Notes: generated by a model not told the origin, from the sequence alone. 64,000 nucleotides of DNA from Patulibacter brassicae (GCF_033949425.1 NZ_JAXAVX010000003.1:1-64000); one strand, 5' to 3'; shown: positions 24,818 through 35,022, counted from the first letter of the stretch. A program made the numbers and translations.

Positions 24818-24946
24818 CATCGGGGGATCGCGGGCGGGTCGACGGCCGGGAGGACCGCGTGGGGGGCGACCCGCCCCGGGGGAACGGGCCGATCGAACCA
24901 CCGGCGGGCGGGTCGCGTGTGACCGCCCGGTGATCGTCGTCCGGGT

Positions 24947-25729
24947 CTACGGGGCGGGCAGCGGGCCGCGGAGGAACGCGAGGAACGGCGCGACCCGGAC
25001 GAACACCTCGGGGTCCCCGCGGTCGGTGCCGCACGCCAGCCCCCACGAGTCGACGCCGACGATGCGCCATCCGCCGCGGTCGCGTCGCAGCAGCGGCGCG
25101 CCGCTGTCCCCGAAGCAGCCCGAGGCGAACGGCGGACCGGTCCGGCCCCGCGTGCAGAGCATGTGCGCCCGCAGCTGGGAGCCCTGCTCGGCGTCGCGGC
25201 GGCGCAGCGCGCGGCGGCAGGTGGTGTTCGACAGGGACACGACGTCGGCGGCGCGCAACGTGCCGAAGATCGGGCGCGACGGAGCGGTCGTGCCGTAGCC
25301 GGCCAGGCGCAGCCGCTCGCCCTGGCGGACGACCCGCTCGTCGAGCTCGAGGGGCGCGACGCCGACCACCGGCCGGTCGAGCTGGGCGAGGGCGAGGTCG
25401 TTCAGCGGCTCGGCGGGGACGCGCCCGGCCTGGTAGCGGTAGCCGGGCGCGGTGACGATCCGCGTGACGACGTACCGGGCGCCGCCCGCGGCCCGGCCGG
25501 CGAACCGCACGCCGAACCCCGCCCGCAGCTGGTCGGCGCAGTGGCCGGCGGTGAGGACGCGATCCGGCGCGATGAGCGCCCCGGAGCACGTGCCGTCGAG
25601 CGCCACGACCTGCGGGTAGGCCTCGGGCGCCACGCGCCGCCCGTCGATCACCGCGCCCGCGGGCGCCGCAGCGACCAGCGCGAGCAGGAGCGTGAGGGCG
25701 GCGCCGGTCGCCGTGCGACCGGGCCGCAT
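24947..25729 (-). CDS. secreted trypsin-like serine protease (S1 family)
   Basis: A 260-residue protein with a signal peptide (GAALTLLLALVAAAPAGAVIDG; likely cleavage after AGA). The chymotrypsin triad is complete: His in VLTAGHCADQ, Asp in LNDLALAQLDRP, Ser in GCFGDSGAPLLRRD. Four cysteines near the active site could form two disulfides (GTCSGAL...GHC, and MLCTRG...SGCFGD), and WGLACGTD adds another. The mature protein seems to start directly after the signal with VIDGRRVAPEAYP, resembling the activated IVGG end. ATG at 25727-25729 has TACCCT at 25736-25741, 6 nt upstream, so the mRNA is probably leaderless. Confidence 0.9.
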   Translation of the reverse strand: MRPGRTATGAALTLLLALVAAAPAGAVIDGRRVAPEAYPQVVALDGTCSGALIAPDRVLTAGHCADQLRAGFGVRFAGRAAGGARYVVTRIVTAPGYRYQAGRVPAEPLNDLALAQLDRPVVGVAPLELDERVVRQGERLRLAGYGTTAPSRPIFGTLRAADVVSLSNTTCRRALRRRDAEQGSQLRAHMLCTRGRTGPPFASGCFGDSGAPLLRRDRGGWRIVGVDSWGLACGTDRGDPEVFVRVAPFLAFLRGPLPAP

Positions 25730-25861
25730 GGCGCGAGGGTAGCGGTCGGCGACCGACGCTCGCCCCGGTCCCGGCGCGGGCACCGGACGACCGCCGGGGA
25801 GCCGTCCCCGGGAGCGCCTCCCGACCGGCGACGGCGGGGCTCCCGAGTCGCCGGCGACTCG

Positions 25862-26488
25862 CTAGCGCTCGTCGTCTTCGCCGCGCGGGAGCAGCCCGTG
25901 CCGCACCAGGTCGGTCGCCGCGGTCAGCAGCCGGCGCAGCTCCTCGGGCTCCCGGCGCAGCCGGTCCGGGCGCCACCCGAGGCCGATGATCCCGTTCCAC
26001 GCCGCCCAGAGCGCCGTCGCCACGAGCTCGGGATCGACGTCGCGGAGCGTGCCGCGGGCGACGCCCTCGCGGATCGCGGCCACGAGCCGATCGTTCTGCT
26101 CCGCGACGCGGTCGGCGAGCAGGGCGGCGACCTCGCGCCCGGCGGGATAGCGCCCGGGCTCGGGCGGCGCGGCGAGCAGGCGGAAGTGCTCGGGGTGCTG
26201 GAGGTAGAAGGCGAGGTACTCCTGCGCCGCGGCCTCGATCTGGTCGACGGGTCCGGCGTCCGCGTCGTAGGCGCGGTCCATGTGCGCGCGGTCGGCGTCC
26301 AGCGCCTGCTCGACGACCGCGGCGTAGAGCCCGGCCTTCGACCCGAAGTGGTTGTAGATCGATCCGACGGCCACCCCGGCACGGGCGGCGATCTCCTCGA
26401 CGGTGACCTCGTCGAGCGTCCTCCCCTCGAACGCGTCGCGCGCCGCGGCGCGGAGGGCGTCGATCGTCCGGCGGCGGCGCGGATCCAT
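25862..26488 (-). CDS. TetR-family regulator, divergent from SnoaL/hydrolase pair
   Basis: A 208-residue TetR protein: HTH at about residues 8-55 (TIDALRAAARDAFEGRTLDE, GVAVGSIYNHFGSKAGLYAA), and a C-terminal domain with ALWAAWNGIIGLGWRPDRLRREPEELRR. That C-terminal block matches the TetR at 39197-39826 (FLWGAWNGVIALSLRQDRLR), so the two are paralogues of one subfamily. The ATG at 26486-26488 is chosen over in-frame codons further out because those lie inside the operator region. It should bind the TGCAANNNTTGCA sites between it and the divergent operon. Confidence 0.88.
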   Translation of the reverse strand: MDPRRRRTIDALRAAARDAFEGRTLDEVTVEEIAARAGVAVGSIYNHFGSKAGLYAAVVEQALDADRAHMDRAYDADAGPVDQIEAAAQEYLAFYLQHPEHFRLLAAPPEPGRYPAGREVAALLADRVAEQNDRLVAAIREGVARGTLRDVDPELVATALWAAWNGIIGLGWRPDRLRREPEELRRLLTAATDLVRHGLLPRGEDDER

Positions 26489-26489
26489 C

Positions 26490-26553
26490 GTGCAAGCATT
26501 GCAAGAAGTCCGGCGGGACAGTACGCTCCGGCGACTTCTTGCAACCGTTGCAC
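26490..26553. promoter_or_regulatory. symmetric double operator, TGCAANNNTTGCA x2
   Basis: TGCAAGCATTGCA (26491-26503) and TGCAACCGTTGCA (26540-26552) are each palindromic, and the two are themselves in mirror arrangement: arms 26490-26510 and 26533-26553 match as reverse complements at 18 of 21 positions, including a perfect 12-bp core (26499-26510 with 26533-26544). One site covers each divergent promoter. Confidence 0.8.
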
Positions 26554-26564
26554 GAGAGGAAGCC

Positions 26565-27053
26565 ATGCCGGCCACGACCGACCGACCCGCGCCCCGGCGC
26601 CCGACCGACGCCCACGCGTTCCTCGCCGAGGCCGAGCGCCTGACGAACGCCCACGACGCGGTCGGCGCCGCCGCGATCTACGCCGCCGATGCCGTCCTGG
26701 AGCTCGTCACGGACGGCGCGCGCGAGGACCATCGCGGCGCTGCCGCGATCCGGCGCGCGTGGCAGGTGACGCTGGGAGCCGGGGCGCGGCGCGGGTTCCG
26801 GGTGCGCAAGACGCTCGTGGCCGCCGACGACGACGTGATCGTGAACCGCTGGGAGGGGACGATCGGTCGCAGCGACCGCGTTCGCGGGATGGAGAGCTGG
26901 CGCTTCGACGACAGCGGCCGCGTCGTGGAGCACCACGCCTGGACCTTCCTCGACGTGCGGCCGGCGACCGGCCTCGTCGCGCGCCTGCGGCTCGCCGCGA
27001 CCGCGCCGCGGACCGCCGTCGCGTTCCTGCGGGCCGAGCGGGCGGCGGCCTGA
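26565..27053 (+). CDS. SnoaL-like / NTF2-fold protein
   Basis: A 162-residue protein of the SnoaL-like family: DAHAFLAEAERLTNAHDAVG, IYAADAVLELVTDG, REDHRGAAAIRRAWQVTL, then beta strands with NRWEGTIGR and ESWRFDDSGRVVEHHAWTFLD. The pattern of a GLMS-like NTF2 fold with an HH pair in the last strand suits a hydrolase/isomerase or ligand-binding role, not assigned further. ATG at 26565 after an AGAGGA Shine-Dalgarno. It is separated from the hydrolase by one base, so the two form an operon controlled by the divergent TetR. Confidence 0.8.
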   Translation: MPATTDRPAPRRPTDAHAFLAEAERLTNAHDAVGAAAIYAADAVLELVTDGAREDHRGAAAIRRAWQVTLGAGARRGFRVRKTLVAADDDVIVNRWEGTIGRSDRVRGMESWRFDDSGRVVEHHAWTFLDVRPATGLVARLRLAATAPRTAVAFLRAERAAA

Positions 27054-27054
27054 G

Positions 27055-27969
27055 ATGTCGTGCTCCGAGCGCCTCGGCGCGCGCCGTCACGTCACGATCC
27101 CGCAGGGCCGGATCGAGCTCCGCGAGCGGGGCCCCCAGGACGGGATCCCGCTCGTGTTCGTGCACGGCGGCCTGGCGAACGGCGACCTCTGGCGCGATGT
27201 CGTGCCTCCGCTGGCGCAGACCGGTCGCTACCGCTGCATCACGCCCGACTGGCCGCTGGGGTCCCATGCCGAGCCGCTGCGCGCGGGAGCCGACGTCACG
27301 CCGCCCGGGCAGGCGGAGATCGTCGTCGCCGTCCTCGACGCGCTCGACCTGGACCGCGTGGTGCTCGTGGCCAACGACGCCGGCGGGGCCATCAGCCAGC
27401 TCGTCCTCGCACGGCACCCCGATCGCGTGGATCGGGTCGTGCTGACGTCGTGCGACAACCACCGCGCCTTCCCGCCGCGGTACCTCAAGCCGGTCCGCTG
27501 GCTGACCATCGTCCCCGGGCTGGCGCACCCGATCGCGCGGCTCTTCGGGTGGGGACCCGTGCGGCGGATCTTCTTCTGGTCGGTCGCGTCCCGACCGCTG
27601 CCGCCCGAGATCACCTCCTCCTACCTGGACCCGATGCGGCGCTCGCGCGCGGTGCGCGACGAGCTCGTCCGCTTCTTCCGCGACGTCCGACCCGCGCACA
27701 CGACGGGCGCGCTGCCCGGCCTGCGCCGCTTCCCCCGCCCCGCGCTGGTCGTCTGGGGCGGCCAGGACTGGTGGTTCTCCCGCGGCGGCGGTCGCCGGCT
27801 CGCGGCGACGCTCCCCGACGCGCGCTTCCTCGTGCTGGACGGCGCCCGGACGTTCGTCCCCGAGGACGCGCCGGCCGAGCTGGCCCGCCTCGTCGACGGG
27901 TTCCTGCGGGAGACCGCACCCGACGGGGAGGACGTCCCGGCGGCGCCCACCGCGGTCCCGACCGGCTGA
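27055..27969 (+). CDS. alpha/beta hydrolase, aspartate-nucleophile type, histidine apparently missing
   Basis: A 304-residue alpha/beta-hydrolase fold protein. The oxyanion segment is VFVHGGLANGDLWRD; the nucleophile elbow reads VLVANDAGGAISQ, with Asp about residue 108 as in haloalkane dehalogenases and epoxide hydrolases; the acid strand has LVVWGGQDWWFS. The expected catalytic histidine block (usually GAGHFVPEDAP) reads GARTFVPEDAPAEL, so residue 266 is Thr where His is expected. The rest of the fold is well conserved. It may be inactive, use a different base, or bind ligand. Co-operonic with the SnoaL-like gene. Confidence 0.82.
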   Translation: MSCSERLGARRHVTIPQGRIELRERGPQDGIPLVFVHGGLANGDLWRDVVPPLAQTGRYRCITPDWPLGSHAEPLRAGADVTPPGQAEIVVAVLDALDLDRVVLVANDAGGAISQLVLARHPDRVDRVVLTSCDNHRAFPPRYLKPVRWLTIVPGLAHPIARLFGWGPVRRIFFWSVASRPLPPEITSSYLDPMRRSRAVRDELVRFFRDVRPAHTTGALPGLRRFPRPALVVWGGQDWWFSRGGGRRLAATLPDARFLVLDGARTFVPEDAPAELARLVDGFLRETAPDGEDVPAAPTAVPTG

Positions 27970-27987
27970 CCGCGGCCCGCACGCGCC

Positions 27988-28021
27988 CGGCCGGTTCCGC
28001 GTGGCCACGCGGAACCGGCCG
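27988..28021. terminator. perfect 34-bp palindrome, likely terminator
   Basis: Positions 27988-28021 form an uninterrupted 17+17 palindrome centred at 28004/28005 (core CCGCGTGG|CCACGCGG). As RNA it folds to a hairpin of about 15 bp with a 4-nt loop. It sits 19 bp after the hydrolase stop and before the typA promoter, so termination is the simplest reading. Confidence 0.7.
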
Positions 28022-28105
28022 CGCGGACCTCGCTGCCGCCCGTCCAGGCGCCGCGCCGGGGCGCACGGCGGTCACCGGCGTCGCGTCCCTACCCTTCCTG
28101 GTCGC

Positions 28106-29950
<1,845 letters not shown>

Positions 29951-29953
29951 GAC

Positions 29954-29971
29954 GGCCGGGTCGAACCGGCC
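29954..29971. terminator. short GC hairpin after typA
   Basis: GGCCGG (29954-29959) and CCGGCC (29966-29971) flank GTCGAA, 4 bp after the typA stop and before the end of a convergent small gene. Confidence 0.5.
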
Positions 29972-29986
29972 GCCCGGCCGCGCCGG

Positions 29987-30145
29987 TCAGCCCAGGTCGG
30001 CGCGCGCGTCGCCGATTCGCTCCTGGAGCGCCTTGCGGTCGTCATCGGGGAGCGTCCGGTCGGCGCGCAGCCGGCGGCGGAGCTCCAGCAGCGCGCCCTC
30101 GTCGGGCGCCGCGTCGATCCGCTCCAGGTACTCCTCGACGGTCAT
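29987..30145 (-). CDS. 52-residue charged helical protein of unknown function
   Basis: The short frame encodes MTVEEYLERIDAAPDEGALL and continues as an acidic/basic, fully helical-looking protein (pI near neutral, no cysteines, no membrane segment) ending in ERIGDARADLG. I do not recognise a family. Support for being real: clean codon bias, an ATG with TACGGT at 30154-30159 only 8 nt upstream (the leaderless pattern used by many genes here), and its own convergent hairpin with typA. It resembles small conserved proteins annotated as hypothetical in actinobacteria. Confidence 0.6.
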   Translation of the reverse strand: MTVEEYLERIDAAPDEGALLELRRRLRADRTLPDDDRKALQERIGDARADLG

Positions 30146-30268
30146 CGGGGCGCACCGTACCGCGCCGCGCCGCGTTACGACCGTGCACGCGGAACGACGA
30201 CCGATCGGCCACGCGTCCGGAGCGCCAGACGGGTTCCGACGCGCCACGTAGGCTGGCGGCCCCCCGCC

Positions 30269-31219
30269 GTGCCCGACTGCGTCCTCCTCGCTCCCGCGAC
30301 CGCGATCACCGCGACCGTGACCCTCGCCTCCGACGTGCTGGGGACGACCGCCGGCTGGGCCGGTCCGGACGCCGACCGCGTCGTGGTGGCGTCCGCCGAC
30401 GGGCAGCCGGCGCGCGGCGGCGACGGGCGCCCGATGGCCGTCGACGCGGCCGCGGACGACCTGCCGCCGGCGGACGTCGTGTGGATCGGCAGCTCGTGGG
30501 GCGACCCGGCGCGGCTCCTGGAGGAGAACGCCGCCGCGATCCCGTTCCTGCGCCGCAGCCACGAGCGCGGCGCGACGATCGCCGCCGTCGGCGACGCCCC
30601 GTTCCTCCTCGCCGAGGCGGGGATCCTCGACGGCCGGCCCGCGACCGTCTTCCCGCCCCTCGGCGCGGAGCTGCGCCGACGCTACCCGGCCGTCGACGTC
30701 CAGGAGCAGCGCCACGTCGTGCTCGCCGGCACCACCTGCACCGCGTCGGGCCTCGCCGCCGCCTGCGACCTGCTCGTCCGGCTCGTCGAGCAGCGGGCCG
30801 GGCGCGCCGCGGCGGAGCGGGCCGCCGACGTCCTGTTCGTCGACCTGCGGCGCTCCTACGACGCGGGTCCCTGCGCCTTCGACGCCCAGCGCGCGCACGG
30901 CGACGCGCTCGTGGCGCGGATCCAGCGCTGGCTCGAGGAGCACTACGCCGAGCCGATCGAGCTGTGCGAGGTCGCCGACCGGTTCGCGGTCAGCCCGCGC
31001 ACGCTCACGCGGCGCTTCCGGGCGGCGACGGGCGAGCTGCCCAGCGCGTACCTCCAGCGCCTGCGCGTCGAGATGGCACGCGACCTCCTGCGGCGCACGT
31101 CGCTGAGCGTCCGCGACGTCATGCTGCGCGTCGGCTACCGCGACCGCGGCGCGTTCCTCGACGCCTTCCGCCGGCACCTCGGGCACCTGCCCGCGCAGGA
31201 GCGCCGGGCCGTCCGCTGA
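30269..31219 (+). CDS. GlxA-type AraC regulator (DJ-1/PfpI-like + AraC HTH)
   Basis: A 316-residue regulator. Residues 1-195 form a DJ-1/PfpI amidase-like domain (CVLLAPATAITATVTLASDV, AEAGILDGRPATVFPPLG, GTTCTASGLAAACDLLVRLV); residues 215-316 form the AraC HTH pair (RIQRWLEEHYAEPIELCEVA, SPRTLTRRFRAATGELPSAY, VRDVMLRVGYRDRGAFLDAF). In active DJ-1 members the nucleophile elbow reads IC-T-GAF; here it reads VGDAPF, so the cysteine is replaced and the domain should be a sensor, not an enzyme. GTG start at 30269 with TAGGCT at 30249-30254. Target genes unknown. Confidence 0.87.
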   Translation: MPDCVLLAPATAITATVTLASDVLGTTAGWAGPDADRVVVASADGQPARGGDGRPMAVDAAADDLPPADVVWIGSSWGDPARLLEENAAAIPFLRRSHERGATIAAVGDAPFLLAEAGILDGRPATVFPPLGAELRRRYPAVDVQEQRHVVLAGTTCTASGLAAACDLLVRLVEQRAGRAAAERAADVLFVDLRRSYDAGPCAFDAQRAHGDALVARIQRWLEEHYAEPIELCEVADRFAVSPRTLTRRFRAATGELPSAYLQRLRVEMARDLLRRTSLSVRDVMLRVGYRDRGAFLDAFRRHLGHLPAQERRAVR

Positions 31220-31478
31220 GCCGGCGCGGGGCCGAGCGTCGGCCGCGGGACCCTCGGGCGACGCGCCCCACCCGGACCGCGAGCGTCCGAGCGGGTCCTC
31301 TCGCCCGCGGGCTCCAGTGCCAACCACCGCACCACCCTCCGCGCAAGCGGACCGGACGCTCGTCGGAGCGCCGGAACGACCGGTCGATCGTGCCCGTGAC
31401 CGCCGCGTGAACGCTGTCGGTTCCGCCCGCGATCGTGTCGCGCAGCCCCGCGTTCTGGCGCGTCGCCGTCTGTTTGGC

Positions 31479-31484
31479 TAGCGC
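31479..31484 (+). promoter_or_regulatory. possible -10 of the liv-type operon
   Basis: TAGCGC (with TTGGCT overlapping at 31474-31479) lies 6 nt before the livF ATG, the same geometry as other leaderless starts in the window. The 270-bp spacer upstream holds no gene I can support. Confidence 0.35.
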
Positions 31485-31490
31485 GCAGCG

Positions 31491-32363
31491 ATGGGCGCTC
31501 CCCCCACCACCGGCCCGGTCCCGGACCACGGATCAACGACCCCCGGCGACGCCGCGCCGCTCCTCGCCGTCCGTGGTCTCGAGGTCGTCTACGACGACGT
31601 CGTCCTCGTCCTCCGTGGCGTGTCGCTCGACGTCCCGCGCGGCGCGATCGTCGCGCTGCTGGGCGCCAACGGCGCGGGCAAGACGACGCTCCTGCGCGCC
31701 ATCACCGGCCTGCTCGACGTGCACCGCGGCCGGATCACGAAGGGCGAGGTCCTGCTCGACGGCGAGCGGATCTCCGGCCGCCAGCCGCCGGCGATCGTCC
31801 GCCGCGGCGTCGCCCAGGTCATGGAGGGCCGGCGGATCTTCGCCGAGATGACCGTCGACGAGAACCTCCGCGCCGGCGGCTTCACCCGCTCGCGCAGCGA
31901 GGCCCGCGAAGCCTACGGCCGCGTGATGGACCTCTTCCCGAAGCTCGCCGAGCGCCGTGACCAGACCGCCGGCTACCTCTCCGGCGGCGAGCAGCAGATG
32001 GTCGCGATGGGCCGCGCGCTCATGGCGTCGCCGCAGCTCCTCATCCTCGACGAGCCCTCGCTCGGCCTGGCCCCCCGGATCGTGGAGCAGATCCGCGACA
32101 TCGTCGTGGCGCTCAACGAGCAGGGCACGACCGTCCTGCTCGTCGAGCAGAACGCGACGATGGCGCTCTCGATCGCGACCCGCGGCACCGTGCTGGAGAC
32201 CGGTCGGGTCGTGAAGGAAGGGGCCGCCGCCGCGCTGCGCGACGACCGCGACATCCAGGAGTTCTACCTCGGCATCGGCGGCACGGCCGACGGCGAGGGC
32301 CCCGCGCGGCGGTCGTTCCGCGACGTGAAGTCCTACCGACGGCGCAAGCGGTGGGCGGCATGA
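31491..32363 (+). CDS. livF: branched-chain amino acid-type ABC transporter ATP-binding protein LivF
   Basis: A 290-residue ABC ATPase. Walker A GANGAGKTT near residue 63, Q-loop in QVMEGRRIFAEMTVDENL, signature YLSGGEQQMVAMGRAL, Walker B LLILDEPSLGLAP, and H-loop replaced by LLVEQNATMALS as is normal in LivF. The last about 30 residues are a basic tail (RRSFRDVKSYRRRKRW) not seen in typical LivF, which may be lineage-specific. It is the first of six genes; its TGA overlaps the livG ATG. Confidence 0.92.
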   Translation: MGAPPTTGPVPDHGSTTPGDAAPLLAVRGLEVVYDDVVLVLRGVSLDVPRGAIVALLGANGAGKTTLLRAITGLLDVHRGRITKGEVLLDGERISGRQPPAIVRRGVAQVMEGRRIFAEMTVDENLRAGGFTRSRSEAREAYGRVMDLFPKLAERRDQTAGYLSGGEQQMVAMGRALMASPQLLILDEPSLGLAPRIVEQIRDIVVALNEQGTTVLLVEQNATMALSIATRGTVLETGRVVKEGAAAALRDDRDIQEFYLGIGGTADGEGPARRSFRDVKSYRRRKRWAA

Positions 32364-33166
32364 GCGTCGCACCGGCCAGCGCGGCGTCGCGGAGCACGGC
32401 CGAGCCGCTGCTGGCCCTGCGCGCCGTGACGCTGCGCTTCGGCGGCGTCACCGCGCTGGACGGTGTCGACCTCGAGGTCGCCCCGGGCGAGCTGCACGCG
32501 GTCATCGGTCCCAACGGGGCCGGCAAGACCTCGATCTTCAACTGCATCAACGGCGTCTACCGCCCACAGGAGGGCGAGCTGCGCCTCGATGGGCAGGACC
32601 TGCGTGGCCTGCGGCCCGCGCGGATCGCGCGGCTCGGCGTCGCCCGGACGTTCCAGAACCTCGGCCTCTTCACCGCGCTGTCGGTCGTCGACAACCTCAT
32701 GCTCGGTCGCCACCACCTCATGCGGACCGGGTTCCTCACCGGCGCGCTCTGGGTCGGGCGGGCTCGGCGCGAGGAGCTCGAGCACCGCGAGGCCGTCGAG
32801 CGGATCGTCGAGCTGCTGGAGCTCGAGGCCCACCGCCACCGGCCCGCGGGACTCCTGCCCTACGGCCTGCAGAAGCGCCTGGAGCTCGGCCGCGCGCTGG
32901 CGATGGAGCCGAAGCTCCTCCTCCTCGACGAGCCGGTCGCCGGCATGAACCTCGAGGAGACCGAGGACATGGCGCGCTACCTGCTCGAGATCCGCCGCGA
33001 GCTCGACCTGGCGATGCTCCTCGTCGAGCACGAGATGCACCTCGTGATGGACCTCGCCGATCGCGTCACCGCGCTGGACTTCGGCCGGCGGATCGCCACC
33101 GGCACGCCGGCCGAGATCCAGGCCGACCCGCGCGTGATCGAGGCGTACCTCGGAGCGGCCGCATGA
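32360..33166 (+). CDS. livG: ABC transporter ATP-binding protein LivG
   Basis: A 268-residue ABC ATPase: Walker A GPNGAGKTS, the LivG hallmark NCINGVYRPQEGELRLDG, Q-loop GVARTFQNLGLFTALSVVDN, signature LLPYGLQKRLELGRAL (a degenerate LSYGxQ typical of LivG), Walker B LLLLDEPVAGMNLEET, and H-loop LLVEHEMHLVMDLADRV. It pairs with LivF to drive the LivH-LivM permease. ATG 32360 overlaps the livF stop, and its own stop overlaps the acyl-CoA ligase start. Confidence 0.92.
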   Translation: MSVAPASAASRSTAEPLLALRAVTLRFGGVTALDGVDLEVAPGELHAVIGPNGAGKTSIFNCINGVYRPQEGELRLDGQDLRGLRPARIARLGVARTFQNLGLFTALSVVDNLMLGRHHLMRTGFLTGALWVGRARREELEHREAVERIVELLELEAHRHRPAGLLPYGLQKRLELGRALAMEPKLLLLDEPVAGMNLEETEDMARYLLEIRRELDLAMLLVEHEMHLVMDLADRVTALDFGRRIATGTPAEIQADPRVIEAYLGAAA

Positions 33167-35022
33167 GCACGACCGGCGACGCCCCGGCCGCCGCGACGTC
33201 CACCACCGGGTCCGGCGCGGGCCCGGGCACGCTGCCCGGCCTGCTGCTGCAGCGCGCGACGACGACGCCCGATGCGGTCGCGCTGCGCCAGAAGCACCAC
33301 GGACTGTGGCGCGAGACGACCTGGGGCGACTACGCCCGGCGCGTGGCGGCCGTCGCGGCCGGCCTCGCACGCCTCGGCGTCGCCGCGGGCGACCGGGTCG
33401 CGATCCACGCCGAGAACCGGATCGAGTGGCCGCTCGTCGACCTCGCCGTCCAGGCGCTCGGCGCGATGACCGTCGGCATCTACCCGACCTCGCCCGCCTC
33501 CGAGGTCGAGTACCTCCTCGCCCACTCGCGCACGAGCGTCCTCGTGGCCGAGGACGAGGAGCAGCTCGACAAGGCGCTGGAGGTCCGCGACCGGTTGCCC
33601 GAGCTGCGCGCGATCGTCGTCGTCGATCCGCGCGGCGTCGACGACGCCGGTCCCGGCGTCCTGCCGTGGTCGGCGCTCGAGGACCCGGGGGCGGACCCGG
33701 CGACCGACGGGCCCGCGCTGGCGTCCGCGGTCGCCGCGCTCGACCCCGCCGCCCCGGCGATCGTCGTCTACACCTCGGGCACCACCGGCCCCCCGAAGGG
33801 CGCGCTGCTCGGGCACGCGAACCTCGACGCGGCCGGCCGCGTCTTCGCCGAGCTCTACCCCGCGACCCCGCGGGACGAGCTCCTCTCCTACCTGCCCCTC
33901 TGCCACGTCGCCGAGCGGCTCCTGTCGGTCGTCGGCAACCTCCACTCGGGCTACGTCGTGAGCTTCGGCGAGGGCGGCGAGGCGTTCGTCGAGGACCTCC
34001 GCGAGGTCCAGCCGACGTTCTTCCTCGGTGTGCCGCGCGTCTGGGAGAAGCTCCACGCGGGGATCGAGACCCGGATCGCCGACAGCTCGTGGCTCAAGCG
34101 CACGCTCTACGGGCGCCTGACCGCCGTCCGCGACCGCGCCGCGGCGCGGCGCCGGACGGGGCGCAGCGGGCCCGCCGACCGGGTCCGGGAGCTCGTCGCG
34201 GAGGCGCTCGTGCACCGCGCGCTGCGCGACCGGCTCGGCCTGCGCCGCGTCCGCCACGCCCTCTCCGGCGCGGCGCCGATCTCGCCCCGGATCCTCGAGG
34301 CGCTGTGGGCGATCGGGATCCCGGTCCGCGAGGCGTACGGTCAGACGGAGAACACCGCGATCGCGACGAGCACCCCGGCCGGCGACGTCCGGATCGGCAC
34401 CGTCGGCGTCGCCTGCCCCGGCGGCGAGGTGCGGATCGCCGAGGACGGCGAGATCCTCACCCGCTCCGACGGCGTCTTCCTCGGCTACCTCGACGACCCC
34501 GAGGCCACGCGCGCCGCGGTCGACGCACAGGGCTGGCTGCACACCGGCGACGTCGGCGAGCTGGACGCCGACGGCCACCTCCGGATCACCGACCGCAAGA
34601 AGGACATCATCATCACGGCGGGCGGCAAGAACGTCTCGCCGTCGGAGGTCGAGAACCGGCTCAAGGTCTCGCCGTTCGTGCGCGAGGCGATCGTCGTCGG
34701 GGACCGGCGGAAGTTCCTCGTCGCGCTGATCGGGATCGAGCAGGACACCGTCGGCGACTGGGCCGGCCGTCACGGCGTCTCCTACACGACGTACGCCGAC
34801 CTCTCGCGTCGACCCGAGGTCCGCGCGTTGCTGCAGGGCGTCGTCGACGAGGCCAACGGCGACCTCGCCCAGGTCGAGCAGGTGAAGCGCTTCGCGCTCC
34901 TGGACAAGGAGCTCGACCACGAGGACGGCGAGCTGACCGCCACGCAGAAGGTCCGCCGCGCGGCGATCGAGCGGCGCTTCGCCGACCTCATCGAGGAGCT
35001 CTACGCCGGGAGCGCGGCATGA
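33163..35022 (+). CDS. long-chain acyl-CoA synthetase (AMP-forming) inside the transporter operon
   Basis: A 619-residue ANL-superfamily ligase of the long-chain fatty acyl-CoA type (FadD15-like). The P-loop is VYTSGTTGPPKGALLGHANL; other core motifs are LPLCHVAERL, FLGVPRVWEKLHAGI, the adenylation motif REAYGQTEN, and HTGDVGELDADGHLRITDRKKDIIITAGGKNVSP with the hinge. It activates a carboxylic acid with ATP to the CoA thioester. The gene sits between livG and livH with 4-bp overlaps on both sides, so it is an integral part of the operon; this argues that the transported substrate is a carboxylic acid trapped as CoA ester. Confidence 0.93.
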   Translation: MSTTGDAPAAATSTTGSGAGPGTLPGLLLQRATTTPDAVALRQKHHGLWRETTWGDYARRVAAVAAGLARLGVAAGDRVAIHAENRIEWPLVDLAVQALGAMTVGIYPTSPASEVEYLLAHSRTSVLVAEDEEQLDKALEVRDRLPELRAIVVVDPRGVDDAGPGVLPWSALEDPGADPATDGPALASAVAALDPAAPAIVVYTSGTTGPPKGALLGHANLDAAGRVFAELYPATPRDELLSYLPLCHVAERLLSVVGNLHSGYVVSFGEGGEAFVEDLREVQPTFFLGVPRVWEKLHAGIETRIADSSWLKRTLYGRLTAVRDRAAARRRTGRSGPADRVRELVAEALVHRALRDRLGLRRVRHALSGAAPISPRILEALWAIGIPVREAYGQTENTAIATSTPAGDVRIGTVGVACPGGEVRIAEDGEILTRSDGVFLGYLDDPEATRAAVDAQGWLHTGDVGELDADGHLRITDRKKDIIITAGGKNVSPSEVENRLKVSPFVREAIVVGDRRKFLVALIGIEQDTVGDWAGRHGVSYTTYADLSRRPEVRALLQGVVDEANGDLAQVEQVKRFALLDKELDHEDGELTATQKVRRAAIERRFADLIEELYAGSAA

